The translations under genes and the position numbers were made by a program. Under the pieces are notes generated by a model. The model had not been told where the DNA came from. It worked only from the letters and a program-made list of their open reading frames with translations, and made no database searches. Below, piece by piece: positions 1-6,110 of a DNA stretch of 8,979 bases (position 1 is its first letter; the number at the start of each line of letters is the position of its first letter). Source of the stretch: Bacteroidaceae bacterium (lineage in GTDB: Bacteria > Bacteroidota > Bacteroidia > Bacteroidales > Bacteroidaceae); assembly GCA_017628775.1 (NCBI GenBank), contig JAGBYN010000020.1, positions 1-8,979 on the forward strand. Direction: 5' to 3'.

Positions 1-969
1 AAGCAAACCCTGCTCTTCGAGCGCACGTACAATCTCGCCCACGCTCCAGTCAAACTGAACGATGGCATCGCCACGCAAACCCATTTCGCTCTGTCCGCGG
101 AAACGAGGGTGGGGGAAGCGAGGCACGTGAACGTCGTTCGTTGCGAAGTACATGAAGAAGGGCGCCTCTCCCTGCTCCTTGATGAAGTCCACGGCGTGCA
201 CCGTAATGCTGTCCGCAATGTTCTCATCCTTCCAAAGCGCCTTGCCGCCCCCCTTCATGTAACCAATGCGCCCGATGCCGTTCACGATGGATTGGTCGTG
301 GCCGTGGCTCGACTTCAAGTTATAGCACAATTCAGGGTTAGCAGCTCCCGTAGGTTCACCCTCAAAGTTCTTATTATAATTCACATAAATGGGCGCCGAA
401 GGGTCATAATTCGCCACCGCCCCGTTTTCAATAAACACGCAGGGCACACGGTCCGCCGTAGCCGCCATGATGTAAGAATAGTCAAAACCAATGTCCGCCA
501 ACGCAGGCGTGATGGGCGCATTCCAATTCTGCTTCCCCGTTTCCGCCCCGAGTCCGAGGTGCCACTTACCGAACGCCGCCGTCCTGTAGCCCGCCTCCTT
601 AAATACATCGGCCACCGTCGTCTGCTCGGGCGCAATAATCATGCCCGCATCACCCGCCGCCACGTCCGTACCCGCCTTGCGCCAAGGATACTGACCCGTG
701 AGCAAGGAATAACGCGAAGGCGTACTCGTAGCCGCCACGGCATGCGCATTCGTAAAGCGCACCCCATTTTCCGACAAGCGGTTCACATTCGGTGTCCTCA
801 CGCCCTTGGCGCCATAACATTCCAAGTCGCCAAAGCCCAAGTCGTCGGCATAAATCATCACCACATTCGGGCGCATCTTCAAGTACGGCTCCACGTCCGC
901 ATGCTCCTGCGCCACCATAGGTTCCGAGAGCGCCGCCAGTGCCAACATTCCAACGTTAATTTTTTTCAT
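1..969 (-). CDS. Ser-type sulfatase (arylsulfatase A-like), N-terminal 323 residues; 3' end outside window
   Basis: This is a secreted sulfatase that removes sulfate esters, probably from sulfated host or dietary glycans in the periplasm. A short signal peptide is likely (Lys2-Lys3, hydrophobic stretch about 6-14, small residues before Gln21). The alkaline-phosphatase-like fold begins with RPNVVMIYADDLG, whose Asp42-Asp43 are metal ligands. The activation motif is S82-T-P-S-R86 followed by YSLLTG. Family knowledge says Ser82 is oxidised to formylglycine by an anaerobic radical-SAM sulfatase-maturating enzyme. GKWHLG supplies Lys135 and His137, and NDVHVP supplies His281. The later Asp-Asn metal ligands lie beyond the left edge, since the family is usually about 450-550 residues. 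The ATG at 969 gives the signal peptide and follows an A-rich context. Sampled lines are 57-63% GC, far above the neighbours. The family is secure; the sugar substrate cannot be read from this part. Confidence 0.93.
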   Translation of the reverse strand, partial: MKKINVGMLALAALSEPMVAQEHADVEPYLKMRPNVVMIYADDLGFGDLECYGAKGVRTPNVNRLSENGVRFTNAHAVAATSTPSRYSLLTGQYPWRKAGTDVAAGDAGMIIAPEQTTVADVFKEAGYRTAAFGKWHLGLGAETGKQNWNAPITPALADIGFDYSYIMAATADRVPCVFIENGAVANYDPSAPIYVNYNKNFEGEPTGAANPELCYNLKSSHGHDQSIVNGIGRIGYMKGGGKALWKDENIADSITVHAVDFIKEQGEAPFFMYFATNDVHVPRFPHPRFRGQSEMGLRGDAIVQFDWSVGEIVRALEEQGLL

Positions 970-1026
970 ATTAAAAGGGGATTTTGTTATTGTAACTACT
1001 AATATTTCTGCCTTATCTTGTTTGAA

Positions 1027-1047
1027 CTTGTGCAATTTTTGCATAGG
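1027..1047. promoter_or_regulatory. Imperfect dyad related to the 1082-1102 palindrome
   Basis: TGTGCAA at 1029-1035 faces TTGCATA at 1039/1040-1045 across a short T-rich centre. Aligned to the perfect palindrome, it shares TGTGCAA, the central T run and TGCA, with one mismatch over the 13-14 core bases. Its right arm decays at the end (TGCATA instead of TGCACATA). Its centre lies about 55 bp closer to the sulfatase start than the perfect dyad, roughly five helical turns. That fits a second, weaker operator for the same dimeric regulator; this is inference. Confidence 0.4.
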
Positions 1048-1081
1048 ATGTTTAGTGAATGAATTGACACCGTGCGAGTGG

Positions 1082-1102
1082 TATGTGCAAATTTTGCACA
1101 TA
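1082..1102. promoter_or_regulatory. Perfect 21-bp palindrome, candidate operator
   Basis: The left arm TATGTGCAAA (1082-1091) and its exact reverse complement TTTGCACATA (1093-1102) flank a single central base. It sits 113-133 bp upstream of the sulfatase start and just past the stop of the upstream gene. Perfect dyads with a one-base centre are typical of dimeric helix-turn-helix regulator sites. A transcript terminator is less likely, because no T-tract follows on either strand. The cognate regulator is not in the window and cannot be named. Confidence 0.5.
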
Positions 1103-1146
1103 TCTCTTCGAGGTTCAACTCGCCATCCTTCATTAGGACTTTTATT

Positions 1147-2007
1147 TTACCAAAAGTGTTCTTCTAGATATTTAATAGCATCAATATCATTGGGATTTTT
1201 TATTTTGTAAATCTGAACGAGAATCCATTTATAAACAAAATAGGGACCATAAGCCATAAAGCATGGTGATAATACCAATACAATTAATCCTACTAAAAAT
1301 CCCCATCCCCCTAAATGTCCAAAAAGGAAATCGAAGAAATTATCACGAAATGTATTTTCATCCCCAACCATAAAAAAGAATGTTAAACAGAAACTTATGA
1401 TGAAACCCCAGGGTATAAGTTGACCGGCTTTATTATCTATGGAATAATTAATCCGAGATATCCTCTGGCGTTCTAAATGTTCTTTCTCTTCCTTTTCTTG
1501 TTCTTGACGATAAATTTCTTGTTTTAGTCTTTCTTGTTGTTCTTGTATAATCCTTTCTTGTTTAGCTTTTATTGCAACTTGTCTTTTGCCTTCTTCTGCT
1601 AAAACTGCTTGTCTTTCCTTTTCGGCAAAGTAAATAACTAAATCAGATAATGATTTAAGATTGGTAGAAGGTAAATTATTCTCATCAATCAAAAAAGCAA
1701 ACTCATTAGTTCCATCCACTTTCAAAGCAAAAATGGTATAATCATAGAATGCTGGATGAACCATATAAGATTGATTATTTCCAGTAATAATGATAGATTT
1801 ATTAGCAGTTATATATTTCCAAGTTGCATTAGTAACTCTACCAGAAACGGAAATAATCAAAGAACCATCTTCATTAAAAATGTATAGTTCTTTTTCACCA
1901 GAATCATTAAATACCCACCAAGATTTATTACAAAGTATGGTCTTTGCATCTAGTTCTTCACTAAAACGCTTATATCGGTTGAAGGAATCAAATAGATATG
2001 TTTTCAT
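1147..2007 (-). CDS. Unknown protein: beta-rich head, coiled coil, two membrane helices
   Basis: I do not recognise this 286-residue protein as a named family. Residues 1-126 look like a beta-rich globular domain with repeated aromatic/hydrophobic strands (KSWWVFND, ELYIFNEDGSLIISV, TWKYITANKSIIITG). Residues about 127-185 form a long charged stretch rich in Glu, Lys, Arg and Gln, typical of a coiled coil. Two hydrophobic segments follow, about 198-214 and 233-253, the second possibly continuing to 268, joined by an acidic loop. No signal peptide is visible, so the head and coil are probably cytoplasmic on a C-terminal membrane hairpin. The ATG at 2007 has an A/T-rich context and no Shine-Dalgarno sequence. 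Sampled lines are 27-33% GC, much lower than either neighbour, which suggests a separate origin. A role in sensing, scaffolding or defence is possible, but nothing in the sequence decides it. Confidence 0.82.
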   Translation of the reverse strand: MKTYLFDSFNRYKRFSEELDAKTILCNKSWWVFNDSGEKELYIFNEDGSLIISVSGRVTNATWKYITANKSIIITGNNQSYMVHPAFYDYTIFALKVDGTNEFAFLIDENNLPSTNLKSLSDLVIYFAEKERQAVLAEEGKRQVAIKAKQERIIQEQQERLKQEIYRQEQEKEEKEHLERQRISRINYSIDNKAGQLIPWGFIISFCLTFFFMVGDENTFRDNFFDFLFGHLGGWGFLVGLIVLVLSPCFMAYGPYFVYKWILVQIYKIKNPNDIDAIKYLEEHFW

Positions 2008-2073
2008 TATTGTAATTATTAATAGCTGCTTCTCATAGTGTGTAGCAAATACTAATACCGACTACTAGTGTAC

Positions 2074-2108
2074 CCCAATCTTCACATCAAGGGTTTTGTT
2101 TGATTGGG
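2074..2108 (-). other. Hairpin at the predicted 5' end of the unknown-gene transcript
   Basis: CCCAATC (2074-2080) and GATTGGG (2102-2108) are perfect complements around a 21-base loop. With the predicted start a few bases past the -7 box, the 5' arm would lie at the very beginning of the RNA, about 100 bases before the coding start. It could protect the 5' end or mark a protein site. Seven base pairs with so long a loop is modest, so this is tentative. Confidence 0.25.
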
Positions 2109-2109
2109 A

Positions 2110-2117
2110 CAAAGGTA
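2110..2117 (-). promoter_or_regulatory. Candidate Bacteroidetes -7 promoter box for the unknown gene
   Basis: Read on the minus strand this is TACCTTTG, an exact match to the TAnnTTTG box of Bacteroidetes housekeeping promoters. It lies about 103 bp upstream of the ATG at 2007. No TTTG/TTG -33 element is seen at the expected 19-21-base spacing, so the promoter may be weak or helped by an activator. Confidence 0.45.
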
Positions 2118-2312
2118 CGAAATAAAGAAGAAATGAGAGCGGAGAAAGGAGAAATACCGTGCGGATTGGAAATTTATTTGGCATGTGAAGCAAAATTAAC
2201 TTGATAGGTAGGGACGCATCCTCCCCTGTGGTATTTATTTGGGTAACTCATGAGGGATTTTGGGGTAATCACCCTGTAATTCGTTTCCTATCAGTTTTTC
2301 TTGTCATTATGT

Positions 2313-2349
2313 AGATGTTAAATTGAAGAATTGTAAATTTGCAACATCT
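2313..2349. repeat. Imperfect inverted repeat with 12 paired bases
   Basis: AGATGTT (2313-2319) pairs with AACATCT (2343-2349), and the adjoining AAATT (2320-2324) pairs with AATTT (2336-2340). That leaves a two-base bulge and an 11-base loop. No T-tract follows on either strand, so it is not an obvious terminator. It may be a protein-binding dyad or part of a structured transcript. Confidence 0.35.
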
Positions 2350-2589
2350 CATGCCCAATGCTTTTCGTAAGAGAGAAGAGTGGTAATGTGGTATGATACA
2401 TAAATAATGGAGTTTACTACGCTTAGGTTTTGACATTCTGAAATCTTAAGAAAATTTCATAGGCCTTGTTAAAAACTAAGCAATGTGAATGCCCCATGGT
2501 GTGTTTCTACATGCTTGATTAACCGTATGGTAGTTGGTGTATATTTATGCTGACAAAAGTATAGGTATTGAGTATTTGTGATACATATC

Positions 2590-2690
2590 AGCGTGGAGCT
2601 TTTGGCGTTGCTCGTTTACGACAAGGTGGGCAATTCTCAGGAGCCTCAGAATGTGGTGAGAGCAAATGTGCTGAGCTTCACGCTTTTTTT
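2590..2690 (+). ncRNA. Possible structured small RNA or its terminator, plus strand
   Basis: AGCGTGGAGCT (2590-2600) pairs with AGCTTCACGCT (2674-2684) as 11 bp including one G-U wobble, which forms only in a plus-strand RNA. Seven Ts (2684-2690) follow directly. Inside it TTGCTC (2608-2613) pairs with GAGCAA (2660-2665), and ATTCT (2633-2637) with AGAAT (2648-2652), so the whole can fold as a rod of about 95 bases ending in a U-tract. No clear TAnnTTTG promoter was found upstream, and it matches no RNA family I recognise: the conserved tip of SRP RNA is absent. It would run toward the 3' end of rfbB. Chance pairing is possible. Confidence 0.3.
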
Positions 2691-2702
2691 GGCGTATAGG
2701 TC

Positions 2703-2742
2703 AAAAAAGAGGACAAATGTTTCTGTGCATTTGTCCTCTTTT
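2703..2742 (-). terminator. Intrinsic terminator of rfbB
   Basis: A perfect 15-bp stem pairs AAAAGAGGACAAATG (2705-2719) with CATTTGTCCTCTTTT (2728-2742) around an 8-base loop. On the minus strand it ends in six Ts. It begins 17 bases after the rfbB stop codon, as expected. The plus strand also ends in four Ts, so it may terminate in both directions. Confidence 0.9.
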
Positions 2743-2759
2743 AAGTATAACTTCAAGCG

Positions 2760-3896
2760 TTATCGTTTGTCGTACATTTCAGTATAGTATTGTTCATAGG
2801 CACCAGAAGTAATTCGGTTCATCCATTCCTCGTTTTCAAGATACCAACGTACTGTTTTTTCAATACCTTCTTCAAATTGCAATGAAGGTTCCCAACCGAG
2901 TTCGCGTTGCAGTTTTGTAGAGTCGATGGCATAACGGAGATCGTGGCCTGCACGGTCGGTGACGTAGGTGATGAGTTTTTCAGAATGTCCTTCAGGATTT
3001 CCTAAAAGTCGGTCAACGGTACGGATGAGCACGTGGATGATGTCGATGTTCTTCCATTCGTTAAATCCACCGATATTATAGGTGTCGCCCGATTTGCCTT
3101 GATGGAAAATAAGGTCGATGGCCCGTGCGTGATCCTCAACGTATAGCCAATCGCGTACGTTTTCGCCTTTACCATAAACGGGGAGAGGCTTGCCGTGTCG
3201 AATGTTATTGATGAAAAGCGGGATAAGCTTTTCTGGGAATTGGTAGGGGCCGTAATTGTTTGAACAATTCGTTACGATGGTGGGCATACCGTAAGTATCG
3301 TGGTAAGCGCGTACGAAGTGGTCGGAGCTGGCCTTTGATGCACTATAAGGCGAATGTGGATTATAGCTGGTTGTTTCGTAGAAGAAATCCTTGCCATAGG
3401 CCATGTGGTGCGTGCCCGAAGATGCTGTGGTAGAGAATGGAGGCTGAATACCTTCAGGATGGCTAAGTTCAAGGGCACCGTACACTTCGTCGGTTGAGAT
3501 GTGGTAGAAGCGCTTGCCTTCGTAGCGTTCGGGTAAAGAATCCCAATAGGTGCGTGCAGCCTGGAGCAATGAAAGTGTGCCCATGACATTGGTGCGCGCA
3601 AAAGTAAAGGGATCCTTGATGCTGCGGTCAACGTGGCTTTCGGCTGCAAGGTGAATGACACCCGTAACAGCATGTTTCTTCATCAATTCACACATCTGTT
3701 CGTAATCGCAAATATCAGCACGAACAAAGGTGTAGTTTGGAGCATTCTCTATATCCTTGAGGTTTTCAAGATTACCAGCATAGGTGAGTTTGTCTAAATT
3801 GATAATCTTGTAGTTGGGATATTTATTGACAAAGAGTCGAACAACGTGGCTACCGATAAAGCCAGCGCCACCAGTGATGAGAATTGATTGCATCAT
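2760..3896 (-). CDS. rfbB: dTDP-glucose 4,6-dehydratase
   Basis: RmlB/RfbB converts dTDP-D-glucose to dTDP-4-dehydro-6-deoxy-D-glucose using bound NAD+. This is the second step toward dTDP-L-rhamnose and other deoxysugars for surface polysaccharide. The Rossmann motif TGGAGFIGSH starts near residue 8. The catalytic elements are T135-D-E137 in HISTDEVYG and Tyr184/Lys188 in YSASK. RDWLYVEDH and YNIGG, typical of the family, follow. I choose the ATG at 3896 (378 residues). The frame extends four codons to a TTG at 3908, and a second ATG at 3893 is equally possible. The segment between VYG and YSASK is 43 residues, which I recall as about 15 longer than in E. coli but usual in Bacteroidales. The gene is alone between two terminators, without rmlA, rmlC or rmlD beside it, so it is probably its own transcript. 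No clear promoter box was seen. Confidence 0.95.
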   Translation of the reverse strand: MMQSILITGGAGFIGSHVVRLFVNKYPNYKIINLDKLTYAGNLENLKDIENAPNYTFVRADICDYEQMCELMKKHAVTGVIHLAAESHVDRSIKDPFTFARTNVMGTLSLLQAARTYWDSLPERYEGKRFYHISTDEVYGALELSHPEGIQPPFSTTASSGTHHMAYGKDFFYETTSYNPHSPYSASKASSDHFVRAYHDTYGMPTIVTNCSNNYGPYQFPEKLIPLFINNIRHGKPLPVYGKGENVRDWLYVEDHARAIDLIFHQGKSGDTYNIGGFNEWKNIDIIHVLIRTVDRLLGNPEGHSEKLITYVTDRAGHDLRYAIDSTKLQRELGWEPSLQFEEGIEKTVRWYLENEEWMNRITSGAYEQYYTEMYDKR

Positions 3897-3987
3897 TTGT
3901 AATAACAATTTTCAAGTCAACGAATAGACGAGATAGAATTCCTATAGCTTATGAATATAACGCATGTGTTGAAGTTCGTAAATGAGT

Positions 3988-4021
3988 ACAAATAGACCAA
4001 GGGTGAGTTTGGTCTATTTGT
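3988..4021 (-). terminator. Probable terminator of the trkA-trkH-peptidase transcript
   Basis: ACAAATAGACCAA (3988-4000) and its exact reverse complement (4009-4021) form a perfect 13-bp stem with an 8-base loop, 15 bases after the peptidase stop codon. The T-tract on the minus strand is poor (stem end ATTTGT, then ACTCATTT), so termination may be partial. Its position argues for a terminator rather than an operator. Confidence 0.7.
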
Positions 4022-4036
4022 TGACTTATGAATGCG

Positions 4037-6079
4037 TTATTCATTGACATCAGGAAGGAAGTTGTAATCGCGAGAATAGCGGAGCATTTGCTCGTCGTAA
4101 CCCTCGGTGTAGTCTAATTCTACCTTTGTGATATTTCCTGCTTCATCAAATGTGGGCTTATAAACGGGGTTGATGAATCCCTTATAAGGCACGAGATCCA
4201 ATGTCGCATAGCGTTCAAGGATTTCTTGGTGAAGTTCTGCATCAACCTTTACTGCGTATGTTTCAACAAGGGCGCGTGCTGCATTGAAGTCGCCTGTACT
4301 CTTGATGCGTTGAATTTCGCGAAGCAATTGTCCGAAAAGTTCGCGGAGGGCTTCGTAGTCGTTAATTTTTACGTAAGTCTTGTCGTTGTTTTTGACGAGC
4401 TCTACAACATTGTTGGCTTTACCGTGTTCGTAAGCCCAACGTGCGATCAGTTGGCGATTGCGCATGTGTGCTTCCTCGATGGTAAATCCGGGCTTAATAC
4501 GCACAAGCTGAGTCATCAAACCATTGAGCATGTATGTGTAGTATTGCGACTTATAGGCTTCGGCATCAGGTGTGAGTCCTAATTCCACCATTTTGGCATC
4601 AGCCACATAGTAAAGTCCGAAGAGGTCGGCACGTGCTTCTTCAATGGTAGAACTGTAAGCTTTGAGGGCTTCGCTATCAACGCCAGGTGCGAGTTTACCA
4701 GAACCATGGCCAAGGCATTCGTGGAGGTCGGTGTGAAGGTCATCGCAGAGGTGACCGTACTTGCTGATCAATTCGCGTGTGGCATCGTCAATCACAAATT
4801 CCTGATTCATGCCGCTACCTGCTGATGCTTGCGCATAGGCTGCTGTGAGGTTTGAAATAGTTACACTCTTAGAACCATAGTCACGGCGAACCCAATCTGA
4901 GTTAGGCAAGTTAATACCAATAGCCGTTGAAGGATAGAGGTCGCCACCTAAGATTGCGGCAGTAATAACCTTTGCAGAAACGCCTTTGCACTTTTCTTTC
5001 TTAAATTCATCGGCAATAGGCGCATGGTCTTCAAACCACTGTGCATTTTCGCTCATCTTTTCAGCACGAGCTGTGGCTGCTAAATTCTTATAATTAACCA
5101 AAGCCTCCCATGAAGCCTTCATGCCTAAGGGGTCGCCATAGCTTTCTGTAAAACCATTGACGAAGTCAACGCTGCTCAGGGTGTCCTGCAACCAAAGGAT
5201 GCTGTAGTCGTCAAAGGTGTGGAGGTCGCCACTGTTATAGTATTCAATAAGCTTATCAAGAACCTTGGCTTGACTTTCATTTTCAGCAAAAGGTTTTGCT
5301 TTTTCCAACCAATACACAATCTTTTCAATGGCTTGTCCGTAGAGTCCGCCAACCTTCCAAACGTTTTCGTAGAGTTTACCCTTTTCGTTCTCCATCAACT
5401 TGCTGTTCATGCCATACATGATGGGGCAGGGATCGTTAGGCTTACGCATCTTGGCATAGAAAGCTTCAGCTTCTTTTTGGGTAACACCTTCGCCATAGTA
5501 GTTTGCGGCAGATGTCAGCACTAAGTCCTCGCCATCTGCTTGGTTCACGCGCATTGGCATGATTGAAGGATCGAAGATGATGGGGAAAACTTCGTCGCAG
5601 AGTTGGTCAACTGTTTGTCCTTCAGCAAGAGGCAACTTTGCGGCATCTACGCTTTTGAGGGCCTCACGGAAGAAGTCCTGTGAGAAATCGGCTTCGAATT
5701 TCTCACATCCGTAGTGGTGGTGAATACCATTTGAAAACCACACGCGCTTAAGGTAAGTGGTCATGTTTTTAAAGTCCTCAGTGTCGCGGTTGCCTTGATA
5801 GTCGGTATAAACCGTTTCGAGCATGCGACGAATGCGCAGGTTGTAGCGTCCGTTTTGGTCAAATAGAATATCGCGACCAGCCAACGATGCTTCGCTGAGG
5901 TAGTAAATCAATGTTTGCTGCTTCAAACTTAGGTCTTCAAAACCTTCTACTTGATAACGCAACATTTGGATATCGGCAAATTTTTCGTCCGAATAATTGA
6001 AGGCAGGTTCGCTCGCTTCAGGAGCGGTACATGCCGTGAGTGCTGAGGCTAAAAGCATAGTTGCAGCTATTTTTCTCAT
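4037..6079 (-). CDS. Dipeptidyl peptidase III (M49 zinc peptidase), predicted lipoprotein
   Basis: M49 peptidases release dipeptides from the N-terminus of short peptides. The 680 residues are close to the roughly 675 of the characterised Bacteroides enzyme. The zinc motif HECLGH gives ligands His453 and His458 and catalytic Glu454. The second motif reads EEARAD at 480-485, where Glu481 should be the third ligand; the commonly cited form is EECRAD, so Cys is replaced by Ala. The N-terminus MRK plus a hydrophobic stretch ends in the lipobox L14-T-A-C17, so the protein is probably lipid-anchored. That places it in the periplasm or at the surface, suited to peptide feeding. The ATG at 6079 gives the complete lipoprotein signal. 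It starts 31 bp after trkH with no promoter or terminator seen between, so co-transcription is likely. The family is secure; the cell face is inferred. Confidence 0.95.
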   Translation of the reverse strand: MRKIAATMLLASALTACTAPEASEPAFNYSDEKFADIQMLRYQVEGFEDLSLKQQTLIYYLSEASLAGRDILFDQNGRYNLRIRRMLETVYTDYQGNRDTEDFKNMTTYLKRVWFSNGIHHHYGCEKFEADFSQDFFREALKSVDAAKLPLAEGQTVDQLCDEVFPIIFDPSIMPMRVNQADGEDLVLTSAANYYGEGVTQKEAEAFYAKMRKPNDPCPIMYGMNSKLMENEKGKLYENVWKVGGLYGQAIEKIVYWLEKAKPFAENESQAKVLDKLIEYYNSGDLHTFDDYSILWLQDTLSSVDFVNGFTESYGDPLGMKASWEALVNYKNLAATARAEKMSENAQWFEDHAPIADEFKKEKCKGVSAKVITAAILGGDLYPSTAIGINLPNSDWVRRDYGSKSVTISNLTAAYAQASAGSGMNQEFVIDDATRELISKYGHLCDDLHTDLHECLGHGSGKLAPGVDSEALKAYSSTIEEARADLFGLYYVADAKMVELGLTPDAEAYKSQYYTYMLNGLMTQLVRIKPGFTIEEAHMRNRQLIARWAYEHGKANNVVELVKNNDKTYVKINDYEALRELFGQLLREIQRIKSTGDFNAARALVETYAVKVDAELHQEILERYATLDLVPYKGFINPVYKPTFDEAGNITKVELDYTEGYDEQMLRYSRDYNFLPDVNE

Positions 6080-6110
6080 ACGTGAAATATGTGTTTGTTA
6101 AACTTTAAAT

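Larger units (their letters stand above)
970..1146. other. Intergenic region upstream of the sulfatase gene
   Basis: This is a 177-bp gap between the end of the unknown membrane gene and the sulfatase start. It is AT-rich and carries two related dyads, listed separately. No clear TAnnTTTG promoter box was found on the minus strand, so the sulfatase start site is not placed. No convincing intrinsic terminator follows the upstream gene either: the 1082-1102 palindrome could fold in RNA but has no T-tract behind it on the minus strand. Confidence 0.6.
2008..2759. other. Long intergenic region without a convincing protein gene
   Basis: No open frame here looks like a protein. The longest plus-strand frame, 2578-2787, runs through the rfbB terminator and into the 3' end of rfbB. 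The region holds a probable minus-strand promoter (2110-2117), a hairpin near its start (2074-2108), an imperfect inverted repeat (2313-2349), a plus-strand hairpin ending in seven Ts (2590-2690) and the rfbB terminator (2703-2742). A 7-bp inverted repeat TGATAGG/CCTATCA at 2202-2208 and 2287-2293, with a T run after it, is weaker. No tRNA, known riboswitch or insertion-sequence end was recognised. Confidence 0.6.

Noticed and set aside
109..1002. Long plus-strand open frame of 297 codons antisense to the sulfatase
   Set aside because: It is the shadow of a GC-rich gene: the translation is an Arg/His-rich composition with no recognisable domain, while the opposite strand carries clear sulfatase motifs.
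2207..2226. GTAGGGACGCATCC-like stretch considered as a dispersed intergenic repeat
   Set aside because: Only one copy is present in the window and no matching inverted arm was found, so repeat status cannot be supported.
2202..2299. Inverted repeat TGATAGG/CCTATCA with a T run, considered as a small RNA or terminator
   Set aside because: The 78-base loop has only very short internal pairing (GGGT/ACCC), so chance is the simpler explanation.
2554..2561. Minus-strand TACTTTTG resembling a -7 promoter box
   Set aside because: No -33 element is at the right spacing, no gene starts within 500 bp downstream, and an eight-base match with two free positions is common by chance.
2578..2787. Plus-strand open frame of 69 codons in the long intergenic region
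   Set aside because: It reads through both the T-tract hairpin and the rfbB terminator and into the rfbB coding end, with no family resemblance.
3897..3908. TTG start adding four residues to rfbB
   Set aside because: Family members begin a few residues before the ITGGAGFIG motif, and two ATG codons (3896, 3893) fit that better.
4226..4582. Plus-strand open frame of 118 codons inside the peptidase gene
   Set aside because: It lies wholly opposite a complete M49 coding sequence with intact zinc motifs and shows no domain of its own.
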